NCBI GenBank assembly: GCA_900696645.1
Contig: CAADGV010000014.1
Coordinates: 1-64,000, forward strand
Direction of reading: 5' to 3'
DNA from: an uncultured Chlorobiota bacterium
GTDB taxonomy: Bacteria; Bacteroidota; Ignavibacteria; UBA10030; UBA6906
Length of the DNA stretch: 64,000 nucleotides
The notes beneath the pieces were generated by a model. It was not told the origin of the DNA, ran no database searches, and saw only the letters and a program-made list of their open reading frames with translations. Of this stretch, positions 52,843 to 60,428 are shown one piece after another; the stretch's first letter is position 1, and every line of letters starts with the position of its first letter. The position numbers and the translations under genes were made by a program.

Positions 52843-54072
52843 TCATTTCCCTTTTGCCAGTTGGGCGTCTTTCTTTTGTTGTTGGTAGATGTCGTACGCG
52901 TGACGCAACTTCTCGATGGTTTCTTTACGTTCTTCCGGCGTCAACGTGATCATAGTGGAAAGAACTACCTCCATCGTTCCGGTTGGCTTCTCGAGAAAAT
53001 CATCGAGTGTCCTGCCGAACCGTGACTGCACATCTTCGACTGCCATCGCCAAATCAGGTCCAATCTGTGCTGCAGCGTCAATGCCCAGCGTGGAAACCGA
53101 ATGGCAGACGAAACAATTCTTCTTCACGAAAAATGCACCCGGGCCTTTCAACATGCGTTCCTCTTTTTCTTTCTCTTCCTCTGTCGGGATATCCCGGAAG
53201 TTATGGCCTGGGATATATTCGATAGGGATGTGTTCCTTCTTCCAGCTCATCACCAACATCGCGAGTGCTTGTGCATCTGCACTGCTGAAATTGAAATTCG
53301 GCATCACAGTTTCAGGAACTGACTCTTTAGGGTTCTTGAAATGGGCAATCTGCCAACTGAATTCGGAATGGAACCCTTTGATGCGCTCGTAATTGAATTG
53401 TTCGGGGGATTTCATTCCTTCGTAAGTCAGATCGGGTCCGACTGTTCCGCCCCGCCCGTTGATTACGTGGCATGCGCGACAGCCCTTTTCGTTGACGAGT
53501 TCTTTTGCGCGATTGATGTAGCCGGCTCCCTTGGTTGATTTGTCGTACCGATGGCAGGAGTTGCAGTTCATTTGCATGAGGGCTTTCTTGTCGCTCATAA
53601 CATAAAACTCGCCCAGATCTCTGCCGAGAACCGGTTCCTCCCAATCTTTAATCAGTCCGTGTGCGTCGTGCATATCGGTGGCGAAACCCTGTCCGCCGTG
53701 ACATGTTGTGCAGGCGAATTTGTTGACCGGATGCTTTTCCAGAATTTCTTTCGGATGCGTGCGGAATGGTTCAGGCGCGTTCTCAAGCCCTTTCCATTCG
53801 ACACCCTGATGGCACGTAATGCAGCGATCGGCTTTGTTCAGTTCCTTGACATAGACTTGCTGCAATCCGGTGGGCACTGTCGCGGCCCGTTCGGGTCCGA
53901 ACTTCTCTTCTACCAGTTCTTTGAATTCGGATTGATAGCTTTTCCATTCGGGAATCATGTAGCTGTAGGAGATGAATCCCATCAACAGGAACACGGCAAT
54001 GCCGATGATGCTGATAATGAGTTTATCTTTCTTCACGAATGTGAGCTTGTCTTTGATTGTCTTGTGATCCAT
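52843..54072 (-). CDS. Membrane-anchored pentaheme cytochrome c
   Basis: 409 residues from ATG 54072 (AGGAAG seven bases upstream; an earlier start at 54144 adds 24 unsupported residues). One N-terminal helix (about 17-40) anchors it. Five CxxCH haem sites are visible: CITCH (84-88), CTTCH (121-125), CNSCH (170-174), CRACH (198-202) and CFVCH (320-324). The fourth and fifth sit in cytochrome c-like domains (NEKGCRACHVINGRGGTVGPDLT; KNCFVCHSVSTL ... IGPDLA). It is probably the periplasmic electron carrier between the Rieske/cytochrome b complex and NosZ. Confidence 0.92.
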   Translation of the reverse strand: MDHKTIKDKLTFVKKDKLIISIIGIAVFLLMGFISYSYMIPEWKSYQSEFKELVEEKFGPERAATVPTGLQQVYVKELNKADRCITCHQGVEWKGLENAPEPFRTHPKEILEKHPVNKFACTTCHGGQGFATDMHDAHGLIKDWEEPVLGRDLGEFYVMSDKKALMQMNCNSCHRYDKSTKGAGYINRAKELVNEKGCRACHVINGRGGTVGPDLTYEGMKSPEQFNYERIKGFHSEFSWQIAHFKNPKESVPETVMPNFNFSSADAQALAMLVMSWKKEHIPIEYIPGHNFRDIPTEEEKEKEERMLKGPGAFFVKKNCFVCHSVSTLGIDAAAQIGPDLAMAVEDVQSRFGRTLDDFLEKPTGTMEVVLSTMITLTPEERKETIEKLRHAYDIYQQQKKDAQLAKGK

Positions 54073-54107
54073 TGAAGTACTTCCTGATTCAGTGGTTGTC
54101 ATGCATA

Positions 54108-55433
54108 TCAAAACTTGATCGGCATCTCCGGCCATGATTCCCACGGCCAGTAGAAATTCCAGTACGGGCCGCGCAGGAACGTGCCGATGACAGTGAAAAG
54201 AAGAACCAGCAACACGATGCCCAGGAACACCATGTTTTGCCTCCGTCGTTCATCTGCAAACCATACGCCCACGGCGTTGATGCTTGACTTGTCGCGATAG
54301 GGCCACCAGGCGGCTAACACAAGCAACAATCCGGGCAGCAGGACGCCGCCGATCAATGCGCCGTTGATGGTGAACGAACCGATTTGCACAGTCGTGATCG
54401 TGACGATTTCCTGAAGCCAGAGGAAGTACCAGGGCGCCTTTGCCGGGTTTGGCGTCACAGAGGGGTTTGCCGCCGTTTCCAGCGGGGCACGGAAAACGAG
54501 AGTGAGCAGAACAACAACCACGAACGTCGCCGCCGTGACAAGCCAAACGCGTCGCATCAGATGAGGACTTGACGGAACAGTATTCTTCTCTTCATCCACC
54601 ATCGTGTTTTGAACGTGAACTGTCGTTCCGTTGGTGATGCCGAGCAGCGAGTAAGTTTTGGATTTGACGGGAGCGACCTTCTCTGCCTTCTGCTCCAACA
54701 CTTCGTGGTCAACAATCGCAAGCCCGCCATCCTTGCGTACACGCCACATGTGCCACGAGAAAAGGAGCAGGACAAGGACGGGGAGGAAGAAAACATGCAG
54801 CACGTAAAACCGAATCAATGCGCCCTGATCGATCGTGTTCCCGCCGAGCAGCAGAAAGCGAATCCATTCACCGACAACCGGTGCTGCGCTTGCGATGTTC
54901 GTGCCTACAGTAATCGCCCAGTATGCAAGTTGGTCCCACGGTAGCAAATAGCCTGTAAACGACAGGAGGAGAGTTGCAACGAACAGAACAAGCCCGATAA
55001 TCCAATTGAGAGGCCTGTTGGCCCCAACAGCGCTGCCATTCTTGTATGCGCCGGTAAGAAACACCCGGATCATATGCAGGAAGACAACGGCTACCATCAG
55101 ATGGGCGGCAATTCTGTGCATTCCCCTCAACAGCCATCCGAACGAGATCACGTATTCGATATCCTTCACTGAACTGTATGCCCGTTCTACTGAAGGCACG
55201 TAAAGAAACATCAGCACAACGCCTGTCAGTGTCAGAATTAGGAACAGGACAAACGAAATGGTGCCAAGATAAAACGAATAGTTCCAGGAGAGACTTCTCT
55301 TCGAAATCTTGTTCGGGAACCAGTGCAGCAGCATGTTCTTGACGATTGCGTCGCCGGCTTCCTTGTCGCTATCCGGCTTCCACGTCCAGGTCAGCTTGTT
55401 GTAGTTTCTCTTCAACGTTTCTGTGATGGGCAT
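54108..55433 (-). CDS. Cytochrome b of a quinol-oxidising Rieske/cytochrome b complex
   Basis: 441 residues. The N-terminal cytochrome b6-like half carries the haem histidines (RGMHRIAAHLMVAVVFLHMIR and VLHVFFLPVLVLLLFSWHMWR) and GYLLPWDQLAYWA. The C-terminal half resembles subunit IV, with PNPAKAPWYFLWLQEI in place of the PEWY-type quinol-site motif. Eight or more membrane helices. With the Rieske gene upstream and the pentaheme cytochrome downstream it forms an alternative complex of bc type feeding N2O reduction. A hydrophilic linker with repeated Val/Lys (QKAEKVAPVKSKTY) joins the halves. Confidence 0.93.
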   Translation of the reverse strand: MPITETLKRNYNKLTWTWKPDSDKEAGDAIVKNMLLHWFPNKISKRSLSWNYSFYLGTISFVLFLILTLTGVVLMFLYVPSVERAYSSVKDIEYVISFGWLLRGMHRIAAHLMVAVVFLHMIRVFLTGAYKNGSAVGANRPLNWIIGLVLFVATLLLSFTGYLLPWDQLAYWAITVGTNIASAAPVVGEWIRFLLLGGNTIDQGALIRFYVLHVFFLPVLVLLLFSWHMWRVRKDGGLAIVDHEVLEQKAEKVAPVKSKTYSLLGITNGTTVHVQNTMVDEEKNTVPSSPHLMRRVWLVTAATFVVVVLLTLVFRAPLETAANPSVTPNPAKAPWYFLWLQEIVTITTVQIGSFTINGALIGGVLLPGLLLVLAAWWPYRDKSSINAVGVWFADERRRQNMVFLGIVLLVLLFTVIGTFLRGPYWNFYWPWESWPEMPIKF

Positions 55434-55457
55434 TTGGGGTCTCCTGATCTTTTCCGT

Positions 55458-55487
55458 TGTAGGGAGGTCGAATAGAACGTCTCTACA
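55458..55487. repeat. Palindromic intergenic repeat, copy C (Rieske-cytochrome b gap)
   Basis: TGTAGGGAGGTCG (55458-55470) and GAACGTCTCTACA (55475-55487) form an imperfect palindrome of the same TGYAGRGACGTTC type as the repeats at 46834 and 50167. It fills the gap just downstream of the Rieske stop codon. Confidence 0.55.
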
Positions 55488-56042
55488 TCAAACCGTTAAT
55501 CTGAAATTCTGTTCAACCTCATCCTTCATATTCACGACGAGTTGTCCGTCATCCGGAGCAACTTCGAGTTTGTACCATTGCAAAGGTTTCGGCGCCGGGC
55601 CTGCGTAGTTCGTCCCGTCGGAATAGAATTTTGAGCCGTGACACGGACACTGAAACTCAAACGGGATATCTTTCTTCTGGCCGTCAATCTCAACGTGTTT
55701 CGGCTGGTTGAGTTTTGTGTACTTGACCGTACAGCCAAGATGTGTACACGAACCCGAAATAGCGTAGAAGGATTTTCCTTCCTTAAAGATGTACAGTCTC
55801 TTGTCCTCCAGGAACGTCATCCCATCTGCAAGAGTTGAGGGGTGTCCGATCTTGAACTTCATCGGTGGCTCGTAGAGAACGTTGGGAATGAGTGACCGGA
55901 ACGATTGAAACCCGAAGCCCGCAAGTCCCGCAAGCATGCCGCCAAGGCCGAGTTTGTGCAGAAAAGTTCGGCGTGTCTCGCTTTTGGATGTATCGCTTAG
56001 TGCTTGCTGATCTTGTTTTGATTTCCTGAATAGTTTCATCAT
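55488..56042 (-). CDS. Rieske iron-sulfur protein
   Basis: 184 residues. SETRRTFLHKLGLGGMLAG is a twin-arginine type signal that stays as a membrane anchor. The [2Fe-2S] site is complete: CTHLGC (Cys99, His101, Cys104) and CPCHGSKF (Cys132, Cys134, His135). Together with the cytochrome b gene 54 bases downstream it makes a quinol:cytochrome c oxidoreductase core. GGGAG precedes two consecutive ATG codons; either may start. Ends with the hydrophilic QNFRLTV. Confidence 0.93.
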   Translation of the reverse strand: MMKLFRKSKQDQQALSDTSKSETRRTFLHKLGLGGMLAGLAGFGFQSFRSLIPNVLYEPPMKFKIGHPSTLADGMTFLEDKRLYIFKEGKSFYAISGSCTHLGCTVKYTKLNQPKHVEIDGQKKDIPFEFQCPCHGSKFYSDGTNYAGPAPKPLQWYKLEVAPDDGQLVVNMKDEVEQNFRLTV

Positions 56043-56051
56043 GATGGCTCC

Positions 56052-57947
56052 CTAAACGGCTTCTCTTTGTTCGTAATAAAACACTTCCATCGTCATTGCA
56101 TCGGTCGGGCAGCGGACAGCGCACAAGCCGCAGCGTATGCATGTCTCGTCGTCTTTCAACATTGCCGATGCCGGTTGGAATGGGTCAATATTGTACTGCT
56201 CAATCAGCTTTGCTTTCGTCCCCTCATCTACATCCAACTCTGAAAGCGGCACGAGTTTCAGGCAGTATTCCGGGCAGATATCGACGCAGCGGTTACACAT
56301 CACGCATTTCTCAGCATCGTAGATTGTCTGCACATGGCAAGCGAGGCAACGCTCGGCCTGCTGTCGTGCCTGCTCTTCCGTGTAGCCTACTTCGACTTCC
56401 GAAATGCCGGTACGACGATTCAAGTCTATTGAAGGCGGAGCTTCCCGCTCAAGCTGCTCAAAGTCTTCGGGCCGTGTGAAGCGACGGGTTGGGATCTTTT
56501 CGATGGAAAGATTGTAAAACGTTTCGGGCTTGATGCCGCGAAGGAATTCGTCGATCGAAAGCGCGGCCCGCTTGCCATTTGCCACCGCGTCAATAATGTT
56601 CCGCGGCCCGAACGCAACATCTCCTCCGGCAAAAACCCCCTTGGCGCTTGTAGCAAGCGTTTCAGAGTCGATCTTGATAAGTTTTGCGGGATTCAGCTCA
56701 ACGCCATCTTCCGGCTTGATGAACGAAAGATCAGTCTGTTGCCCGATGGCGAGAATGATAGAATCGATTTCGAATACTTCAGAAAAGTCAGCGTCATATT
56801 CGGGATTGAATCTGCCATTTTCATCGTACGTTCGCTTCACGCCGATAAACTCAATCGCTTTTACTTTTCCGTTCTCGCCGATGAAACGCTTCGGTCCGCG
56901 CTGCGGGTGAAACACAACACCTTCGCGCTGCGCTTCCTCAAATTCCTCGTGCCCTTGCGCAGAGCGCAGAACGGGCATTTCCTCGAACGACTCAAGGCTG
57001 GCGATGTGTACCTCCTGCGCACCGCCGCGCATTGCGGTTCGTGCTGCATCAACTGCCGCGTGAATATCCGAATTTTCCGGTTCTCCGCGCAATGCCGTAC
57101 GAGCCGCGTCGAAGGCAACGAAACCTCCACCAATCACCAATACTTTCCTGCCGAGATTGACGCGGTAGCCGTTGTTGATGTTCAGTAAATAGTCGATTGC
57201 CTTGACGACTCCGTCGAGGTTACTCCCTTCGATGTTGAGGTCACGCCCCTTCTGCGTGCCGACGGAGATGAATACCGACTCGAAGCCTTGTGCTTTCAGT
57301 TCTTTCAGTCCGAACTTCTCCGTCAGAGGAGTGTTGTATCTGATCTCGACGCCGAGAAAGCGAATCTTTTCAATCTCTTTGTCAATCAAACTGCGTGAGA
57401 GGCGATACTCGGGAATACCATGCCGCAGCATGCCACCGGCGACATTCGTTGCCTCAAACACCGTCACCTGATATCCCATCAAAGCCAAATCGTGAGCGCA
57501 CGAAAGTCCTGCGGGCCCCGAACCGACGACGGCGACTTTTTTGTTCTTGACGACGTTTTTTCTTGCGGCGACCTGCATTGGCAGGTGCCAGAGCCACTTG
57601 TTGCCCGGCTCTTCTTTGCCGTCAAACAGTTCGTCTTGCGTATCCGGCAGCACCGACTCGACTCCGTATTTTTCTGTCACGAAGCGCTTTAATGCACGAA
57701 TGCTGACAGGGGCGTCAATCTTCCCGCGCCGACACCAGTCTTCACACGGTGCCGCGCAGACCCGGCCGCAGACGCTCGCGAACGGATTGGGTGAACGGGC
57801 GGTGAGGTATGCTTCTTCGAATTTTTGTTCCGCGATCAGTTGAACGTATCGTCCGGCGTCCGTATGAATCGGGCAGCCTATCTGGCAGGGGACGAGGTTT
57901 TTCCAGAATTCAATGTCGGGGATTTGTATGCGGAACTTGTCTGCCAT
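56052..57947 (-). CDS. GltD-like FAD oxidoreductase with N- and C-terminal 4Fe-4S domains
   Basis: 631 residues. N-terminal cysteine-rich domain (PCQIGCPIHTDAGRYV, VCGRVCAAPCEDWC) as in glutamate synthase small subunit and dihydropyrimidine dehydrogenase. FAD site VAVVGSGPAGLSCAHDLALMG, NAD(P) site VLVIGGGFVAFDAARTALRG, then GVFAGGDVAFGPRNIIDAVANGK. C-terminal ferredoxin domain with two [4Fe-4S] motifs, CVMCNRCVDICPEYC and CIRCGLCAVRCP. No large GltB partner is nearby. Located directly upstream of the Rieske gene, it may pass electrons from NAD(P)H or ferredoxin to the quinone/cytochrome chain. It is cytosolic, with no signal. Confidence 0.88.
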   Translation of the reverse strand: MADKFRIQIPDIEFWKNLVPCQIGCPIHTDAGRYVQLIAEQKFEEAYLTARSPNPFASVCGRVCAAPCEDWCRRGKIDAPVSIRALKRFVTEKYGVESVLPDTQDELFDGKEEPGNKWLWHLPMQVAARKNVVKNKKVAVVGSGPAGLSCAHDLALMGYQVTVFEATNVAGGMLRHGIPEYRLSRSLIDKEIEKIRFLGVEIRYNTPLTEKFGLKELKAQGFESVFISVGTQKGRDLNIEGSNLDGVVKAIDYLLNINNGYRVNLGRKVLVIGGGFVAFDAARTALRGEPENSDIHAAVDAARTAMRGGAQEVHIASLESFEEMPVLRSAQGHEEFEEAQREGVVFHPQRGPKRFIGENGKVKAIEFIGVKRTYDENGRFNPEYDADFSEVFEIDSIILAIGQQTDLSFIKPEDGVELNPAKLIKIDSETLATSAKGVFAGGDVAFGPRNIIDAVANGKRAALSIDEFLRGIKPETFYNLSIEKIPTRRFTRPEDFEQLEREAPPSIDLNRRTGISEVEVGYTEEQARQQAERCLACHVQTIYDAEKCVMCNRCVDICPEYCLKLVPLSELDVDEGTKAKLIEQYNIDPFQPASAMLKDDETCIRCGLCAVRCPTDAMTMEVFYYEQREAV

Positions 57948-57979
57948 TGTCGTTGCAGATGTGTGATCGGTTCAATACT

Positions 57980-58801
57980 TCATGGCTTCCTGGCAACTAC
58001 GACCAGATCTTTTGATGTTTCAGAAATATATGGCTCGAGCGAGATGCCTCCGAAAAAGGAAACGTCTGCAAAGCCGGCACTCGTGAGCTTCTCTTCCAAT
58101 TCCGCTTTCCTGATGGGATTGAGTGTGATGGTATTGAGAGATTGCTCCGTCCTGTTGTCTTTCTTTTCCGATTTCAGAATGTTGAAGCGGACAAATTCGC
58201 CTTCATAGTCATAAAAGCGAGTGAACGTCGTATCTCCGATTTCTTTCACGTTCTGCACTCTTTCACGATTCGCAAGAATGCGATCGTAGTTCAGTATCTG
58301 AAGGAAAAGATATCCCCCCGGATTGAGAACGGAGAAAAAACTGCCCAACGCAGCGTGAAGCTGTTCGTTCGACAACAAATGGGCAAGCGAGTTACCGAGA
58401 CAGAAAACTGCATTGAAACTGCAGTCAAGAGATTGTGCGAGGGTCTCAAATTCAGCCCGGACTGTCTGCACAGGAAGATTGAGCTGACGGGAATGTTCGG
58501 CGAGTTTCTGTAACATAGCGTCGGAAATATCTATGGCCGTGACGTTCACTCCCAGTTGGGCAAGTACGAGGGAATGAAATCCGGTGCCGCAGCCGGCATC
58601 AACAGCAGTCTTGATGTCATACCGTTCCGTGATCATGCGGAAGTAGGGGCGTTCGGTGACAAACCGCTTCTCGAAGCCCGTCATCGCATCGTAGTCTGCC
58701 GCAAGCGCATTGTAGAAATGCACAACGTCTTCTTCCTTGTTCATCTCGGTGGATTTGGTTGATAATCTGAAATCAGATAACATACTCTGAAACATACTCA
58801 C
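57980..58801 (-). CDS. Class I SAM-dependent methyltransferase
   Basis: 273 residues from GTG 58801, whose GTGA overlaps the stop of the Rrf2 gene. ATG 58744 gives the more family-like start MNKEEDVVHFYNALAADYD and may be the true one; neither has a clear Shine-Dalgarno. Methyltransferase motifs: TAVDAGCGTGFHSLVLAQLG (motif I), VTAIDISDAMLQKLAEHS (acidic end of beta 2), FNAVFCLGNSLAHLLS and VLNPGGYLFLQILNYD. The substrate is unknown. It lies inside the N2O operon between the regulator and the oxidoreductase, which is unusual. Confidence 0.85.
   Translation of the reverse strand: MSMFQSMLSDFRLSTKSTEMNKEEDVVHFYNALAADYDAMTGFEKRFVTERPYFRMITERYDIKTAVDAGCGTGFHSLVLAQLGVNVTAIDISDAMLQKLAEHSRQLNLPVQTVRAEFETLAQSLDCSFNAVFCLGNSLAHLLSNEQLHAALGSFFSVLNPGGYLFLQILNYDRILANRERVQNVKEIGDTTFTRFYDYEGEFVRFNILKSEKKDNRTEQSLNTITLNPIRKAELEEKLTSAGFADVSFFGGISLEPYISETSKDLVVVARKP
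58765..58778 (-). promoter_or_regulatory. Palindrome ATCTGA-AA-TCAGAT before the methyltransferase core
   Basis: A perfect six-base inverted pair, with a further TCTGAA at 58786-58791. The words repeat those of the operator-like palindrome at 59265-59284. If the methyltransferase starts at 58744, these lie in its untranslated leader and could be a second regulator site. Confidence 0.35.
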
Positions 58802-59256
58802 AAAGAAACATTTGACATGCCTGAAGCGATTCTGAACGCAGGCTGCTTCGTATCCTTGGCCATTGCCGCAATATTCTTACTTATGAGCATCTGGTACACC
58901 CCTTCGCGCAATACCGACCATTGTTCGTGGACCGAGCAGGGATTCGTATCGTTACACTCCGAGAATCCGAACACACACATCCTGGTGAAATCCGTTCCGT
59001 CAATCGCTTCGACTATATGAAAAAGGGTAATATCCTGTGGCGGCATCCCGAGCGCAAAACCGCCTGCGGGTCCTTTGTGCGACAGAAGAAGCCCTTTGCG
59101 AGTCAACGATTGCAATATCTTGCCCAGAAAGTGGTATGGAATATCGAGGCGTTGCGCCAGTTCACGAATAGATGTCATCTCTCCATGATGTTTCAGTGCC
59201 AGGTACAGTACACTCTGAATTGCATATTCACACTGCCGACTAAAAATAAGGCTCAT
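58798..59256 (-). CDS. Rrf2 family transcriptional regulator with Fe-S ligands
   Basis: 152 residues. N-terminal winged helix (FSRQCEYAIQSVLYLALKH, SIRELAQRLDIPYHFLGKIL, LTRKGLLLSHKGPAGGFALG) is characteristic of Rrf2/NsrR/IscR. Three cysteines in the dimerisation region, Cys94-x6-Cys101-x5-Cys107, match the expected cluster-binding site, so it can probably sense nitric oxide, oxygen or Fe-S status. First gene of the run leading into the nos genes. A palindrome overlaps its own promoter, suggesting autorepression and control of the whole island. NsrR-like function is inferred from context. Confidence 0.88.
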   Translation of the reverse strand: MSLIFSRQCEYAIQSVLYLALKHHGEMTSIRELAQRLDIPYHFLGKILQSLTRKGLLLSHKGPAGGFALGMPPQDITLFHIVEAIDGTDFTRMCVFGFSECNDTNPCSVHEQWSVLREGVYQMLISKNIAAMAKDTKQPAFRIASGMSNVSL

Positions 59257-59264
59257 AAGAGGTA

Positions 59265-59284
59265 TTCAGACTTATTTATCTGAA
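59265..59284 (-). promoter_or_regulatory. Operator-like palindrome TTCAGA-N8-TCTGAA
   Basis: TTCAGA (59265-59270) and TCTGAA (59279-59284) are perfect inverted half-sites eight bases apart, just downstream of the -10 hexamer and 9-28 bases before the Rrf2 start codon. This is where a repressor would block transcription initiation. Half-sites also occur at 59300-59305. Confidence 0.6.
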
Positions 59285-59312
59285 ATATACTATCCTCCAT
59301 CTGAAAAGTCAA
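59284..59312 (-). promoter_or_regulatory. Sigma-70-like promoter of the Rrf2-nos operon
   Basis: On the minus strand, TTGACT (59312-59307) is followed after 17 bases by TATATT (59289-59284), five of six and five of six matches to the classical -35 and -10 hexamers. The next gene on the other strand starts at 59415, so the promoter serves the minus-strand operon. Confidence 0.65.
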
Positions 59313-59414
59313 GTCTGTTGAAGATTAATTCTGCGCCCTCACGATGTTGCTTCTCCAGACTTGCTTAAGTAGATTACCACGCAAATCGTCAGGTTCAATC
59401 AATCCAAAGAATAT

Positions 59415-59843
59415 ATGGAAAACGACAAGCCGGGCGTTCGACCGCCAGCCATTCCGGAACCGTCCTCCAAAATGACGAAGAGATTTCGTTGGAAGCTCTG
59501 GGTCTTTATGATACTGTTTGTCCCTGTTGTGCTGTTTGCCGGGTATACGTGGTTCGTCCTTAACTGGAGCTATTCATCGGGAGAACGAGCGGGCTATGTT
59601 CAAAAACTCTCGAAAAAGGGATTCATAGCGAAAACGTGGGAAGGTGAGCTTGCCATGGTTTCGATGCCGGGAACGTTGCCTGAGATATTTCACTTTACCG
59701 TACCGAGTGACGAAGTTGCCGCGCAGATCAATGCATCTCTTGGAAAACGGGTGAAGCTGCACTACGAACAACATATAGGCATTCCGAGCAGGATTTTCGG
59801 GGAGAGTGAGTATTTCGTAAACAAGGTTGAGATTGTTGAATAG
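59415..59843 (+). CDS. Conserved one-helix membrane protein
   Basis: 142 residues. After a 20-residue proline-rich cytosolic start there is one membrane helix (about 26-48, RWKLWVFMILFVPVVLFAGYTW). The soluble part is strongly patterned: WSYSSGERAGYVQKLSKKGF, KTWEGELAMVSMPG and LHYEQHIGIPSRIFGESEYF. I recall closely similar unnamed proteins across many phyla (WSYSxGERAGYVQKxSxKGxxxKTWEGELAM), so it is a real conserved gene. Its function is unknown; older annotations as a dehydrogenase appear mistaken. It is divergent from the Rrf2-nos promoter. Confidence 0.8.
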   Translation: MENDKPGVRPPAIPEPSSKMTKRFRWKLWVFMILFVPVVLFAGYTWFVLNWSYSSGERAGYVQKLSKKGFIAKTWEGELAMVSMPGTLPEIFHFTVPSDEVAAQINASLGKRVKLHYEQHIGIPSRIFGESEYFVNKVEIVE

Positions 59844-60016
59844 CAGACAGTGTTTGCAACATTGAAAATACTGCTTGACTTTCACTCACGCGTCGGGTAA
59901 TTTGACGTCACGTTACCCATCTGTGTTTCTTTTGTTATTGTTCTTTTCAGCATTTTGAAGAGGCCTGCATCCTTATTGAGAATGGAAGCCCCGCGGCGGC
60001 GAATCGTGACAAGTCA

Positions 60017-60409
60017 TTGGTGCGTGATCGATTCTGGTGGACGCTCTTTGCAATCGGTGTTATAACCGTAGTCAGCGGCAGCATTCAGTGTACTGTGCCG
60101 CGGCTGCTCCTGCAAGCCCTCTCGCCGGAGGTAACAGTAGCGAGCGAGCATTTCCTGAGAATCACAGGAGTTCTGACTGCTGTATTTGGCGCCTTGCTGG
60201 TTCATGCACTTATCACGGCTGAGCCGCAACACGTCGCAGTTCTGTGGGTGGGAATTCAGAAAGTAGTAACCGCGTCGGCTGTTGGACTTGCTATTCAGGA
60301 TGCCATCTTCTCACCATTGGCACTTGCTGCAGCAGGATTTGACATGGTGGCAGGGGTGATGATCATTGCATTCTGGTTTTGGCTGAAGCAGCAGGCAAAC
60401 GAATCATAA
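60017..60409 (+). CDS. Small four-helix membrane protein, unrecognised
   Basis: 130 residues from TTG 60017 or GTG 60020; no ribosome-binding site stands out. Four hydrophobic segments (FWWTLFAIGVITVVSGSIQC, FLRITGVLTAVFGALLVHAL, VLWVGIQKVVTASAVGLAI, PLALAAAGFDMVAGVMIIAFWFW). The pattern resembles small four-helix inner-membrane proteins of the DoxX or DUF-type kinds, but no specific family is identified. It stands 20 bases ahead of the metallophosphatase gene, possibly in the same transcript. Confidence 0.6.
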   Translation: MVRDRFWWTLFAIGVITVVSGSIQCTVPRLLLQALSPEVTVASEHFLRITGVLTAVFGALLVHALITAEPQHVAVLWVGIQKVVTASAVGLAIQDAIFSPLALAAAGFDMVAGVMIIAFWFWLKQQANES

Positions 60410-60428
60410 GCGAATTAATTCGAACCCC

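Noticed and set aside
57025..57134. In-frame repeat of 20 codons (DAARTALRG ... DAARTAMRGG) in the FAD oxidoreductase
   Set aside because: The two units start 60 bases apart and look like a tandem duplication, but I recall related oxidoreductases with a similar longer insert at this place, so it is probably a family feature rather than a recent event.
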